Shown one piece after another: positions 26,909-34,801 of a stretch of 64,000 bases of DNA. The notes beneath the pieces were generated by a model that saw only the letters and a program-made list of their open reading frames with translations, was not told the origin of the DNA and made no database searches. Source of the DNA: Porphyromonadaceae bacterium UBA7042 (GTDB lineage Bacteria > Bacteroidota > Bacteroidia > Bacteroidales > Muribaculaceae); assembly GCA_002494015.1 (NCBI GenBank), contig DLAR01000031.1:1-64000 (forward strand), read 5' to 3'. The position numbers and the translations under genes were made by a program. Every line of letters begins with the position of its first letter. Position 1 is the stretch's first letter.

Positions 26909-27490
26909 TCAGAACGCGTAAATGATGTTCAGCGCGGCTTTTGTCGGGCCGACATAGTTGTGGGGACGGTTGCGGTCAATGCGTTTTCCGCAATCGCGAC
27001 ATTCAAAGGTATCAAAGCGTGTGTAAATCCAGCCGAAACCGATTGTGGCCTCGAAACTCCACCGGCGGTTGAGTATCCAAGTGTAGCCATAGGCCACACC
27101 TGCACCGGCTGCCCATCCCTGATAGCGGTAGTCGGTGAGCTTGGAGAGGTCAGATCCGAGGAAGTTGATGTTGTTCTTGATGTTGCCGAAATTATATTCC
27201 CCGCCGAGGGCGTGCATTCCGACAAAGTGTCCGGCGAAACGGCGGCAGAACCAGTAGCGCACTTCGGGCTGCACCATCCAGTGGCGCCAGTCATGATTGT
27301 TTACGCTCCATGCGTTTAGCTGGCCACGCAGTTCGACCGTCCATTTGGGGGCGATACCGACCTCGACACCGATATTGGGAGTCAGAGTCACGTCGGTAAG
27401 TAAGTCTGTTTTTACGACTGCCTTTTGCGCGTGTGTTATAAAAATCAAGCACATAAGGACTGCCGTAAATGCAAGTCGCAGATGAACCAT
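26909..27490 (-). CDS. DUF3575 outer-membrane protein, first gene of the fimbrial operon
   Basis: 193 residues with a signal peptide (1-21, ending THAQ). The body is a small barrel of the DUF3575 family: KTDLLTDVTLTPNIGVEVGIAP at the start, RHWMVQPEVRYWFCRRFAGHFVG in the middle, and a C-terminal Phe (LNIIYAF). Two cysteines in a CRDC motif near the C-terminus may form a disulfide. DUF3575 and DUF3868 genes occur together at the head of Mfa-type loci. The pair may form the outer-membrane assembly or anchoring site. A 332-base upstream region carries the putative promoter with a run of G. Confidence 0.78.
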   Translation of the reverse strand: MVHLRLAFTAVLMCLIFITHAQKAVVKTDLLTDVTLTPNIGVEVGIAPKWTVELRGQLNAWSVNNHDWRHWMVQPEVRYWFCRRFAGHFVGMHALGGEYNFGNIKNNINFLGSDLSKLTDYRYQGWAAGAGVAYGYTWILNRRWSFEATIGFGWIYTRFDTFECRDCGKRIDRNRPHNYVGPTKAALNIIYAF

Positions 27491-27664
27491 TATATTTTAC
27501 CTTAAAATTCAGTTAATTACAATACTCTATTCTTTTAATTATCTAAAAGTTGTGTGCAAATAAATGATGAATCTATGTTCGGTTTGTCAGACAAAATTGC
27601 GTTGACGTGTGTTAGATGTATGCCAAAAAATGACAAAATAGACTTTGTGCATTTTTTTGCGGTG

Positions 27665-27700
27665 CAAAAGTACAAAAGAAAGCTACTAATTACCCCCCCC
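27665..27700 (-). promoter_or_regulatory. putative fimbrial operon promoter with G8 tract at the -33 position
   Basis: Minus strand TACTTTTG (27672-27665) is the only TAnnTTTG match in the upstream region. Exactly 20 bases upstream, where TTG is expected, stands a run of eight G (plus strand C8, 27693-27700). The leader would be about 175 bases. Length changes in the tract would alter the upstream element. Confidence 0.45.
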
Positions 27701-27752
27701 ATTTTGGTTAAAAATAGTTAAAATATAAAACATTTTGTAACGTTCATGTGTT

Positions 27753-27790
27753 AGAGCGTGTTTCATAACAACTGTTATGAAACGCCCTCT
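27753..27790. repeat. imperfect 17-base-arm palindrome upstream of the ECF sigma gene
   Basis: Arms 27753-27769 and 27774-27790 match at 15 of 17 positions around AACT. The right half (CTGTTATGAAACGCCCTCT) recurs almost exactly at 11437-11456 (CTGTTATGAAACACCCTCT), and TGAAACACCCT also occurs on the minus strand near 7490-7500. A dispersed element or an operator. Confidence 0.6.
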
Positions 27791-27822
27791 TATAATAAAA
27801 GGAGGCCTGCGGGCGTTTTATA

Positions 27823-28329
27823 ATGGTGAATGCACATGAATTTGAACGAGAATACCGCCGCCTTTACATGCCGCTGGGGATGTGGGCGTTGCGCATGACC
27901 GGCGATGTCACGGAAGCCGAAGACCTTGTGCAGTCATGTTTCGAGTCGGCATGGCGGCATATTTCGGCCGGCATGGTAATCGGAGCGTTGAAACCCTACA
28001 TGTACAGGGCGGTGCGCAACGCGTTTCTGATGTCGCGGCGAAAGGGAGTGGAGACCGTCAACTTGGACGACTGCGGCGAGGTGTCTGAAGATGATATTGA
28101 CACGGCCGAGCGCGATGCGGCTCTGTGGCGCGCGATTGACTCGCTGCCCTCTCGGTGCCGGGAGATATTCCTGATGAGCAAGCGCGACGGAATGAGTAAC
28201 GCTTTTATCGCCGATGAACTTGGAATCTCGGTCAAAACAGTGGAAAATCAGATGACCAAGGCGTTTTCAACACTTCGCGAGGCTCTTTCAGCGCGTGGAG
28301 GGAACGTGTTCTTTCTTCCATTCCTTTAG
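27823..28329 (+). CDS. ECF-type RNA polymerase sigma factor
   Basis: 168 residues. Region 2 is visible as FEREYRRLYMPLGMWALRMTGDVTEAEDLVQSCFESAWR (Pribnow-box recognition), region 4 as LPSRCREIFLMSKRDGMSN plus the helix-turn-helix IADELGISVKTVENQMTKAFSTLREAL. This is the Bacteroidetes FecI-like class. No FecR-type anti-sigma gene follows. The next gene is a thioredoxin-fold protein with its own promoter. It diverges from the fimbrial operon, so that operon or distant genes may be its targets (inference). Confidence 0.88.
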   Translation: MVNAHEFEREYRRLYMPLGMWALRMTGDVTEAEDLVQSCFESAWRHISAGMVIGALKPYMYRAVRNAFLMSRRKGVETVNLDDCGEVSEDDIDTAERDAALWRAIDSLPSRCREIFLMSKRDGMSNAFIADELGISVKTVENQMTKAFSTLREALSARGGNVFFLPFL

Positions 28330-28351
28330 ATGCCCTCTAAAAATTTATTGT

Positions 28352-28359
28352 TACCTTTG
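28352..28359 (+). promoter_or_regulatory. -7 box of the TlpA-like gene
   Basis: TACCTTTG 25 bases ahead of the ATG at 28385. No TTG at the usual distance, so a weaker or sigma-specific promoter is possible. Confidence 0.4.
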
Positions 28360-28384
28360 TGACAAAATAAACTTGTTTTAAAAA

Positions 28385-29422
28385 ATGAATAAAAAATTAC
28401 TTTCTTTGGCATTTGCCACCGCCGCGATGACCGCATGTGCTGTCGCCGGCGAGCCTAATTACAAAGTGACTGTCAATTTCCCCGATGACAGCAATGATGA
28501 TGCGATGGCCTACATTGTCGACTTTGACTCGGGAGAGCTTGTCGACTCGACCATTGTTACCGGCGGAAAGGCTGTATTCAGCGGAAATATCTCCGTTCCC
28601 GCCATGAGCCGAATCTCGGTTGACGGAGGCCGCGGCCCGATGTTTATTCTGGAACAGGCTGATATAACAGTCGACGGGCAGAACGGAAAACCTACCGGCG
28701 GCACGCTTAACGGCCGCATGGAGTCGATAGCCGCGCAGATGGACTCGATTGTCGCCCTGTATAAGTCTCTGCCGCAGGACTCGGCATCGGTTGCCCGAGG
28801 CGAGGAGCTTGAAGCGGAGTATATGGCTATTCCCAAGAAAGCATTTGCCGAGAATATCGACAATCCAATCGGATTGTATTTCTTCCTTCAGAATGCCTAT
28901 GAAATGGATCTTGAAACTCTTGACGGGCAGTTGAAAAAATATCCGTCGCTTGCGTCGTCAAAGCGTGTGGGCAAGCTGCGCGACGCGCTTGTCGCCAAGA
29001 AAGAAACTTTTGTGGGAGGAAAATATAAAGATTTTGAAATCACTTACAACGGCAAGACATCAAAGCTGAGTGACTATGTCGGAAAAGGCAAGTACACGCT
29101 TGTCGATTTCTGGGCAAGCTGGTGCGGCCCCTGCATCCGCGAGATTTCCACAATCAAGAACCTCTATAACGAATACCACGAGAAGGGACTCGACGTGCTC
29201 GGAGTTGCAGTGTGGGACGAGCCTGCCAATACCGAAGCTGCAATCTCGCAGCATCAGATTCCGTGGCCGGTTATTATAAACGCACAGACTATCCCTACCG
29301 ACCTTTACGGTATTTCGGGAATTCCGTGCATCATACTTTTTGATCCGGAAGGAAATATCGTCAGCCGTGACCAGCAGGGTGAGAACCTTGTGCGCGATGT
29401 CACTGCCGCGATGAACAAGTAA
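28385..29422 (+). CDS. TlpA/ResA-like thiol-disulfide oxidoreductase with DUF4369-type N-terminus
   Basis: 345 residues with a signal peptide containing a cysteine (MTACAVAGEP), possibly a lipoprotein. Residues about 25-110 resemble DUF4369 (small beta domain), then a helical linker. Residues about 215-345 are a thioredoxin fold with FWASWCGPCIREI, the CxxC redox site, and the cis-Pro loop GISGIPCIILFDPEG. It probably reduces or shuffles disulfides in periplasmic proteins. The start follows a clear -7 box. The unit ends at a double hairpin. Confidence 0.87.
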   Translation: MNKKLLSLAFATAAMTACAVAGEPNYKVTVNFPDDSNDDAMAYIVDFDSGELVDSTIVTGGKAVFSGNISVPAMSRISVDGGRGPMFILEQADITVDGQNGKPTGGTLNGRMESIAAQMDSIVALYKSLPQDSASVARGEELEAEYMAIPKKAFAENIDNPIGLYFFLQNAYEMDLETLDGQLKKYPSLASSKRVGKLRDALVAKKETFVGGKYKDFEITYNGKTSKLSDYVGKGKYTLVDFWASWCGPCIREISTIKNLYNEYHEKGLDVLGVAVWDEPANTEAAISQHQIPWPVIINAQTIPTDLYGISGIPCIILFDPEGNIVSRDQQGENLVRDVTAAMNK

Positions 29423-29453
29423 ACCGTTTACCCGGTTTATTAGTTTAAGGTTT

Positions 29454-29520
29454 GGGTTTAAGGTTTAGATAAATGATGGGTCTAACTGTTAGATTCCACT
29501 ATTATCTAAACCTTAAACCC
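29454..29520. terminator. bidirectional terminator with 19-bp stem
   Basis: Perfect 19-bp stem (29454-29472 with 29502-29520) built on GGTTTAA-like units. Its 29-base loop holds the small palindrome TCTAACTGTTAGA (29481-29493). A smaller hairpin AAACCG/CGGTTT (29421-29438) precedes it. It lies between the convergent TlpA and pseudouridine synthase genes. Confidence 0.7.
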
Positions 29521-29525
29521 TAATA

Positions 29526-30449
29526 TTATTTTACCATTTTTTCAAAGGAAATGGGGACGGGGGTAGAGAAGTGCATCTCTTTGCTCGTGATGGGGTGGAC
29601 GAAACGAAGAGTCTGCGCGTGGAGGGCGAGACGGTGGATGGGAGAGGTCTTGGCCCCGTAGCGGCGGTCGCCTGCGATGGGATGACCGAGGTCTTTCATG
29701 TGGACACGAATCTGGTTTTTGCGGCCTGTATCGAGCGAGACTTCGAGAAGTGTGTACCCGTTGCGGCAGCGCAGAGTCGAGTATCGGGTGACGGCGAGTT
29801 TGCCCTCGTCGGGATTATCGGTGGAATACACTTCGTAGCGGGAGTTTTCGGCAAGGTAGCTGCGCACTTCTCCTTCTTCAGGTTCCACTTTGCCTTCTAC
29901 CACGGCAAGGTATTTGCGGTCGAGAACCATGTTGTTCCAGTTGTGCTGCAACTTTTCCTTGGCCTCTTCGCTGCGGGCAAATACCATCAGTCCCGACGTG
30001 TCACGGTCAAGGCGGTGAACGATGAACACTTTATTGCGCGGGTCATGCCACTTCACATAGTCGCGAATAATGCTGTAGGCAGTGCCTTCCTTGATTTTGT
30101 CGGTACCCATTGACAGCAGTCCGTAACCTTTGTTGACCACGATGATGTATTCGTCCTCATAGACGAGCTTGAGTCGGCGGTGATAAAACACGCGAAACTC
30201 ACGGGTGAGATTCACTTTTATTTCGTCTCCTGCCGAGAGCGGGGTGTCAAACTGCCTTGTCGGGGTTCCGTTTATGGCAATCTGATTGTGGGAAAGCAGG
30301 TTCTTGATTGTCGTGCGCTTGCGGTCGGGCATAGCCTCAATCAGGAAGTCCATTAGTTTTTTGCCATCGGCATCAACGGTATAAGATTCGATGACATCGG
30401 GTTTGAACGCGTTGCGTTCGGCCCCGGGCTTATGGTTGGGACGTTTCAT
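29526..30449 (-). CDS. RluA family pseudouridine synthase
   Basis: 307 residues. An N-terminal S4 RNA-binding domain (KKLMDFLIEAMPDRKRTTIKNLL) precedes the catalytic domain with KVFIVHRLDRDTSGLMVFARS, where the second Asp of HRLDRDTSG is the nucleophile. Also GRKNQIRVHM, the RluA motif III. It isomerises specific uridines in rRNA or tRNA to pseudouridine. The target is not readable. It starts two bases after the topA stop and is co-transcribed with it. Confidence 0.92.
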   Translation of the reverse strand: MKRPNHKPGAERNAFKPDVIESYTVDADGKKLMDFLIEAMPDRKRTTIKNLLSHNQIAINGTPTRQFDTPLSAGDEIKVNLTREFRVFYHRRLKLVYEDEYIIVVNKGYGLLSMGTDKIKEGTAYSIIRDYVKWHDPRNKVFIVHRLDRDTSGLMVFARSEEAKEKLQHNWNNMVLDRKYLAVVEGKVEPEEGEVRSYLAENSRYEVYSTDNPDEGKLAVTRYSTLRCRNGYTLLEVSLDTGRKNQIRVHMKDLGHPIAGDRRYGAKTSPIHRLALHAQTLRFVHPITSKEMHFSTPVPISFEKMVK

Positions 30450-30451
30450 TT

Positions 30452-32782
30452 TTAGCTTTTTTTGCGGCGCGTTGTCGCCTTTTTGGATTTGGCATCTTGG
30501 TCGGCAATGATGGCGCGCACTTCTTCAATAGAGAGGGCCGCGGGATCAGCGACAGTTTTAGGAATCTTGTAGTTGCTTTTCTTGCAAGCGATATAGATGC
30601 CGTAGCGGCCGTTCAGAATCTGAATGTCAGGGTCTTCGTCAAAGGTCTTGACCACCTTGTTGGCTTCTTCGGCGCGCTTGGCATCGATAAGGCTGATTGC
30701 TTCCTCGATGGTGATGGCAGTGGGGGCGATGTCCTTGGGGATAGACACAAATTTGTTGTCATGGCGCAGATAAGGGCCGAAACGGCCGACGGCGGCGATG
30801 ACTTCTTTTCCTTCGTATTCACCCACGGTGCGTGGGAGTTCAAAAAGTTTCAGTGCGTCTTCGAGCGTGATGTCAAATACTGACTGGTCTTTGCGCAGCG
30901 ATGCGAAATGTGGTTTGTCGCCGCTGTCACCCGAGCCTATCTGCACTACCGGGCCGAAACGACCGATTTTAACCGAGACGGGAAGGCCCGATTCGGGATG
31001 GACACCCAGTTGGCGTTCGCCCACCTTGTGCTCGGTGCGCATACCGTTGGCCTTTTCGACCTCGGGGTGGAACATGGAATAAAATTCGCCGATTTCGCTG
31101 GCCCAGTTGGTGTTACCCTCGGCAATCAGGTCAAATTTTTCCTCCATTTGCGCGGTGAAATCGTAGTCGAGAATGTCGGGGAAATGCCGGGTCAGGAATT
31201 CGTTTACTATTATGCCGGTGTCGGTGGGTATCAGTTTTCCCTTGTCGGCACCGACGGTCTCGGTCTTGACCGATGACTTTATTTTGCCCTCCTTGTTGAG
31301 GGTCAGTGTCGTGAACTGACGTTTTACGCCCGGTTTTTCACCTTTTTCAACATATTCACGGTTCTGAATTGTAGAAATAGTGGGGGCATAGGTCGACGGA
31401 CGGCCAATGCCGAGTTCCTCCATCTTCTTGACAAGTGATGCCTCGGTGTAGCGCGGGGGCTGGAGGGTGTAACGCTCGGCGGCTGTGACATCGGCGGCAG
31501 TGAGAGTCTCGCCGACCGACATGCGGGGGAGTGCGGTCTCGCCGTCGGGAGTATCTGCCTCGTCATCGTTGCCTTCGAGATAGACTTTCAGGAACCCGTC
31601 AAATTTTATCACCTCGCCAGTGGCGGTGAAATGTTCCTTGCGGTCGCCGGGTACGATGTCGATGGTTGTTTTCTCGATTTCGGCATCGGCCATCTGAGAG
31701 GCTATTGTGCGCAGGCGGATGAGGCGGTAAAGTTTCTTCTCGCGGTCGGTTCCGTCGATTGTTTCCTTATCTATATATGTGGGGCGGATGGCTTCGTGGG
31801 CTTCCTGAGCACCCTTGGATGATGTGTGGAACTTGCGGATGTGGAGGTACTGTTCGCCGTGCTCGCTCTTGATGAGCTTGGAGATGGTGCCGATTGCGAG
31901 AGATGAGAGGTTGAGAGAGTCGGTACGCATGTAGGTTATATGTCCGGCCTCATAGAGTTTTTGGGCAATCATCATTGTCTGAGACACGGTGAAACCGAGC
32001 TTGCGCGATGCCTCCTGCTGGAGAGTAGAGGTGGTAAAGGGGGGCGCGGGCGACTTGCGCAAGGGACGCACGTTGATATCGCTCACGCGGTATGTAGCGC
32101 CTGCACAAGCTTCGAGAAATTCGCGGGCCGAGGCTTCGTCGGGGAGGCGCTTGGACAGCTCGGCTTTGAGCGCGCTGCTCCCGGGGATATTGAAACGGGC
32201 GGTGACGCGGTAGTAAGGTTCGCTCTTGAAATTGTTGATTTCGTTTTCGCGGTCGACGATGAGGCGCACGGCTACCGACTGGACGCGTCCGGCCGACAGG
32301 GCCGGTTTGATTTTCTTCCACAGCACCGGCGACAGTTCGAAACCGACGAGGCGGTCAAGGACGCGGCGGGCCTGCTGCGCGTCGACAAGGTTGATGTCGA
32401 TGTCACGCGGGTTCTCGATGGCGTGGAGGATAGCGTCTTTTGTAATCTCGTGGAAAACGATTCGTTTCGTGTTTTCTTTTTTCAGCCCCAAGACTTCGAA
32501 AAGGTGCCATGAAATAGCCTCTCCCTCACGGTCCTCATCAGATGCAAGCCACACTGTCTCGGCTTGTGATGCGGCCTTTTTCAGCTCTTTGACAAGATCT
32601 TTCTTGTCGCTCGGGATTTCATAGACCGGTGTGAAGTCATTGTCAAGGTCAATGCTGATGTCCTTTTTGCGCAAATCGCGTATGTGGCCATAGCTTGACA
32701 TGACTTTAAAATCTTTTCCGAGAAACTTTTCGATAGTCTTGGCCTTGGCCGGAGACTCCACTATAACAAGGTTCTTCAACAT
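30452..32782 (-). CDS. topA: DNA topoisomerase I
   Basis: 776 residues, type IA topoisomerase that relaxes negative supercoils. The N-terminal TOPRIM domain is LVIVESPAKAKTIEKFLG with the acidic triad region WLASDEDREGEAI. The active-site tyrosine is Tyr284 in GHITYMRTDSLNLS. The C-terminus has topoisomerase C-terminal repeats (RFGPVVQIG, GRFGPYLRHDNKFVSIPK) instead of four-cysteine zinc fingers, and a basic tail KKATTRRKKS. Normal length for Bacteroidetes. An upstream box at 32815-32822 fits a promoter. Confidence 0.95.
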   Translation of the reverse strand: MLKNLVIVESPAKAKTIEKFLGKDFKVMSSYGHIRDLRKKDISIDLDNDFTPVYEIPSDKKDLVKELKKAASQAETVWLASDEDREGEAISWHLFEVLGLKKENTKRIVFHEITKDAILHAIENPRDIDINLVDAQQARRVLDRLVGFELSPVLWKKIKPALSAGRVQSVAVRLIVDRENEINNFKSEPYYRVTARFNIPGSSALKAELSKRLPDEASAREFLEACAGATYRVSDINVRPLRKSPAPPFTTSTLQQEASRKLGFTVSQTMMIAQKLYEAGHITYMRTDSLNLSSLAIGTISKLIKSEHGEQYLHIRKFHTSSKGAQEAHEAIRPTYIDKETIDGTDREKKLYRLIRLRTIASQMADAEIEKTTIDIVPGDRKEHFTATGEVIKFDGFLKVYLEGNDDEADTPDGETALPRMSVGETLTAADVTAAERYTLQPPRYTEASLVKKMEELGIGRPSTYAPTISTIQNREYVEKGEKPGVKRQFTTLTLNKEGKIKSSVKTETVGADKGKLIPTDTGIIVNEFLTRHFPDILDYDFTAQMEEKFDLIAEGNTNWASEIGEFYSMFHPEVEKANGMRTEHKVGERQLGVHPESGLPVSVKIGRFGPVVQIGSGDSGDKPHFASLRKDQSVFDITLEDALKLFELPRTVGEYEGKEVIAAVGRFGPYLRHDNKFVSIPKDIAPTAITIEEAISLIDAKRAEEANKVVKTFDEDPDIQILNGRYGIYIACKKSNYKIPKTVADPAALSIEEVRAIIADQDAKSKKATTRRKKS

Positions 32783-32814
32783 ATAGTCTTGGGGTGATTA
32801 CAAAATTCAATCGG

Positions 32815-32847
32815 CAAAATTAGTAAAAACAATCTAATTGCTCTCAA
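32815..32847 (-). promoter_or_regulatory. probable topA promoter
   Basis: Minus strand TAATTTTG (32822-32815), with TTG (32847-32845) 22 bases upstream. Spacing slightly long. About 33 bases ahead of the ATG. Confidence 0.4.
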
Positions 32848-32883
32848 AAAAAACGCAAAAACTCACATAATGGATTAAATAAA

Positions 32884-32939
32884 CATCCTGAAAGGCAGTT
32901 TAAAAATTGACAATGATTTTTAAACTGCCTTTCAGGATG
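32884..32939. terminator. 24-bp perfect stem-loop terminator
   Basis: Perfect 24-bp stem (32884-32907 with 32916-32939) around an 8-base loop TGACAATG. It lies downstream of the Sel1-repeat gene on the minus strand. The lower half of the stem is A/T-rich, so it can also supply U residues in either direction. Confidence 0.75.
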
Positions 32940-33039
32940 AAGATTCTGAGGGCAAATTGCCGGCTCATCTGTCAGCCGGGATGCGTGCACCTGCTTTATG
33001 ACTGATTTGGCAACCGTTTTTGCATTTCAGCCCGGCAGG

Positions 33040-34638
33040 TTATTTTTTCTTGTCGGCGGGGGCAACGTTGGGAAGTGTGGCGAGAAGTGCGGGGAGCGGG
33101 TCGTTGTAGGATGCGTCGTTCAGTGCTTTGGCCTGCTCGTTATCGGCCTCGACACCCCATCCGTTTTCATAGCATGTGGCCAGACGGGTCGCGGCCTCGC
33201 GGGTGAGCTGGCACTGGGCGCGGGCATCGAGATAGTATTTCACTGCGGTCTCGTAGCTCTGGTTAACGTTGCGGCCGTCATAGTAGAGGTCGCCGAGGTA
33301 GCACTGGGCAGGGGCGAAATTGAGGTCAGAGGCGGCCTTGAGGAGTTCGAGAGCCTTCATGGGGTCGCGGGTGACATCGGTGCCGGTCTCGTAGCGCACA
33401 CCCATGAGGTACTGCGCGTAGGGTTCGCCTGCCGAGGCGGCTTTTTCAAGAGCCTTGATGCCTTTCTTGATATTTTTCTTGGGGTTGTCGTTGTCAAGAA
33501 GGATGAGGGCCTGCATTGTCGCTCCGACGGGAATCTTGGCTTTTTCGACAATTTTGAATTTCTTGGCGGCTTCTTCCCATTTCTTGTCGTTGATCATCAG
33601 GTCAAGGCCGTCGAGGTAGGCGCGGAAGGGGGCGGCCCAAGCGGTATCGTTGTCAGCCTCGTATTTTTTGATAATCTGGCGGGTATATCCGCGGGTAGAG
33701 CATTTCCCGAGCCACACGGCTGCCTGATAGTAGTCGACAGGCACACCCTTGCCGTCGACATAGAGCTTGGCGAGCTGATACTGGGCTGCGGGGATTCCGG
33801 CCTCGGCGGCTTTTTTGTACCATTTGGCTGCTTCGTCGGGGTTGACGGCTGTTCCACGGCCTTGTGCGTAACAGTTGGCAATCTGATATAGGGCCATCGG
33901 GAAACCGGCGCGGGCGGCTTTCATCATTGTCACGAATCCTTGAGAGGGGTCGGCGGTCACACCTTTACCTTCAAGCAACAGGCGCCCCACATAGAAAGTC
34001 GAGGGGAGGTCGCCCTTGTCAGCGGCTTTGCGGAACCACTTGAGAGCCTCGGAGCCGTTGTTGGCGTTGAGGTGCATAAGACCGAGTTCACGTTGGGCGT
34101 CGACCGAGTTGCGGGTGGCTGCCGATGTGAAGTATCTGATAGCTGCGTCGCGGTCTTTTTTTAGTTCTTTTCCAACGCCGTTCTGATAGCAGAGGGCGAC
34201 GTAAACGGTATTGAACACAGGCTCGCCGCGGTCGGCAAGGGCGATGTTTTGGTCAAGGAGCTGTGTGTTTCCAAGTTCGATTGCGCGGTCATAGAGTTTC
34301 ATGGCCCGGATTGAGTCGGGAGCGACACCGTGGCCGAGCTGGTAACACACGCCGAGGTTGCCTATAGCGAGGGGTTGTCCCTGCTTGGCGGCGCGGAGCC
34401 ACCACTGGACTGCGTCGTCATAGCTGACCCCTTTGCCGACGTAGGTGCCGGTGTAATACCAGTTCCCGACAATGTTCTGAGCATCGGCATCACCGGTGCG
34501 GGCTTTTAGAACGATGGAGTTTACGCTGTCACGCGAGACTGAGTCTACGGGCGAAATGGGAGATTGGGCGGCTGCGCCGAGACCCATTGCGAGGATGCCG
34601 GTGGTGGCAGCGATGGTGCGGATGAATGAGGTTTTCAT
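33040..34638 (-). CDS. Sel1-repeat (TPR-like) exported protein
   Basis: 532 residues with a signal peptide (1-25, GILAMGLGAAAQ). The rest is a chain of about 36-residue Sel1-like repeats, for example AQNIVGNWYYTGTYVGKGVS, AIGNLGVCYQLGHGVAPDSI, AQYQLAKLYVDGKGVPVDYY and AQYLMGVRYETGTDVTRDP. Sel1 solenoids act as protein-interaction scaffolds, often in stress or surface signalling. It has its own promoter (34702-34733) directly behind the kinase gene and ends at a 24-bp hairpin. It is likely the periplasmic partner of the kinase or of the exported caspase-like protease (inference from position). Confidence 0.85.
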   Translation of the reverse strand: MKTSFIRTIAATTGILAMGLGAAAQSPISPVDSVSRDSVNSIVLKARTGDADAQNIVGNWYYTGTYVGKGVSYDDAVQWWLRAAKQGQPLAIGNLGVCYQLGHGVAPDSIRAMKLYDRAIELGNTQLLDQNIALADRGEPVFNTVYVALCYQNGVGKELKKDRDAAIRYFTSAATRNSVDAQRELGLMHLNANNGSEALKWFRKAADKGDLPSTFYVGRLLLEGKGVTADPSQGFVTMMKAARAGFPMALYQIANCYAQGRGTAVNPDEAAKWYKKAAEAGIPAAQYQLAKLYVDGKGVPVDYYQAAVWLGKCSTRGYTRQIIKKYEADNDTAWAAPFRAYLDGLDLMINDKKWEEAAKKFKIVEKAKIPVGATMQALILLDNDNPKKNIKKGIKALEKAASAGEPYAQYLMGVRYETGTDVTRDPMKALELLKAASDLNFAPAQCYLGDLYYDGRNVNQSYETAVKYYLDARAQCQLTREAATRLATCYENGWGVEADNEQAKALNDASYNDPLPALLATLPNVAPADKKK

Positions 34639-34701
34639 GATTTATTATGTTTTTATTTTTATACGATTTTTTGTCGGGGTCATTATCGGTGACCGATGAT
34701 G

Positions 34702-34733
34702 CAAAGTTAGCTCGCAGCGTGGGGTAAATGCAA
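34702..34733 (-). promoter_or_regulatory. promoter of the Sel1-repeat gene
   Basis: Minus strand TTG (34733-34731), 21 bases, TAACTTTG (34709-34702), about 64 bases ahead of the ATG. Confidence 0.55.
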
Positions 34734-34801
34734 ATTTTTTGTGTCATATCACACGGAATCGCCGGTTTTTATGACCAAATACCCCGTTTGTCCGGTCAAC
34801 T

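Larger units (their letters stand above)
27491..27822. other. 332-base divergent intergenic region between fimbrial operon and ECF sigma gene
   Basis: AT-rich. Contains the fimbrial promoter box with its C8/G8 tract (27665-27700). It also holds a near-perfect palindrome, AGAGCGTGTTTCATAAC (27753-27769) with GTTATGAAACGCCCTCT (27774-27790), just ahead of the sigma gene. No additional gene is seen. Confidence 0.6.

Noticed and set aside
32998..33891. 297-codon open frame antisense to the Sel1 gene
   Set aside because: Its Val/Gly periodicity reflects the complement of Sel1 repeats.
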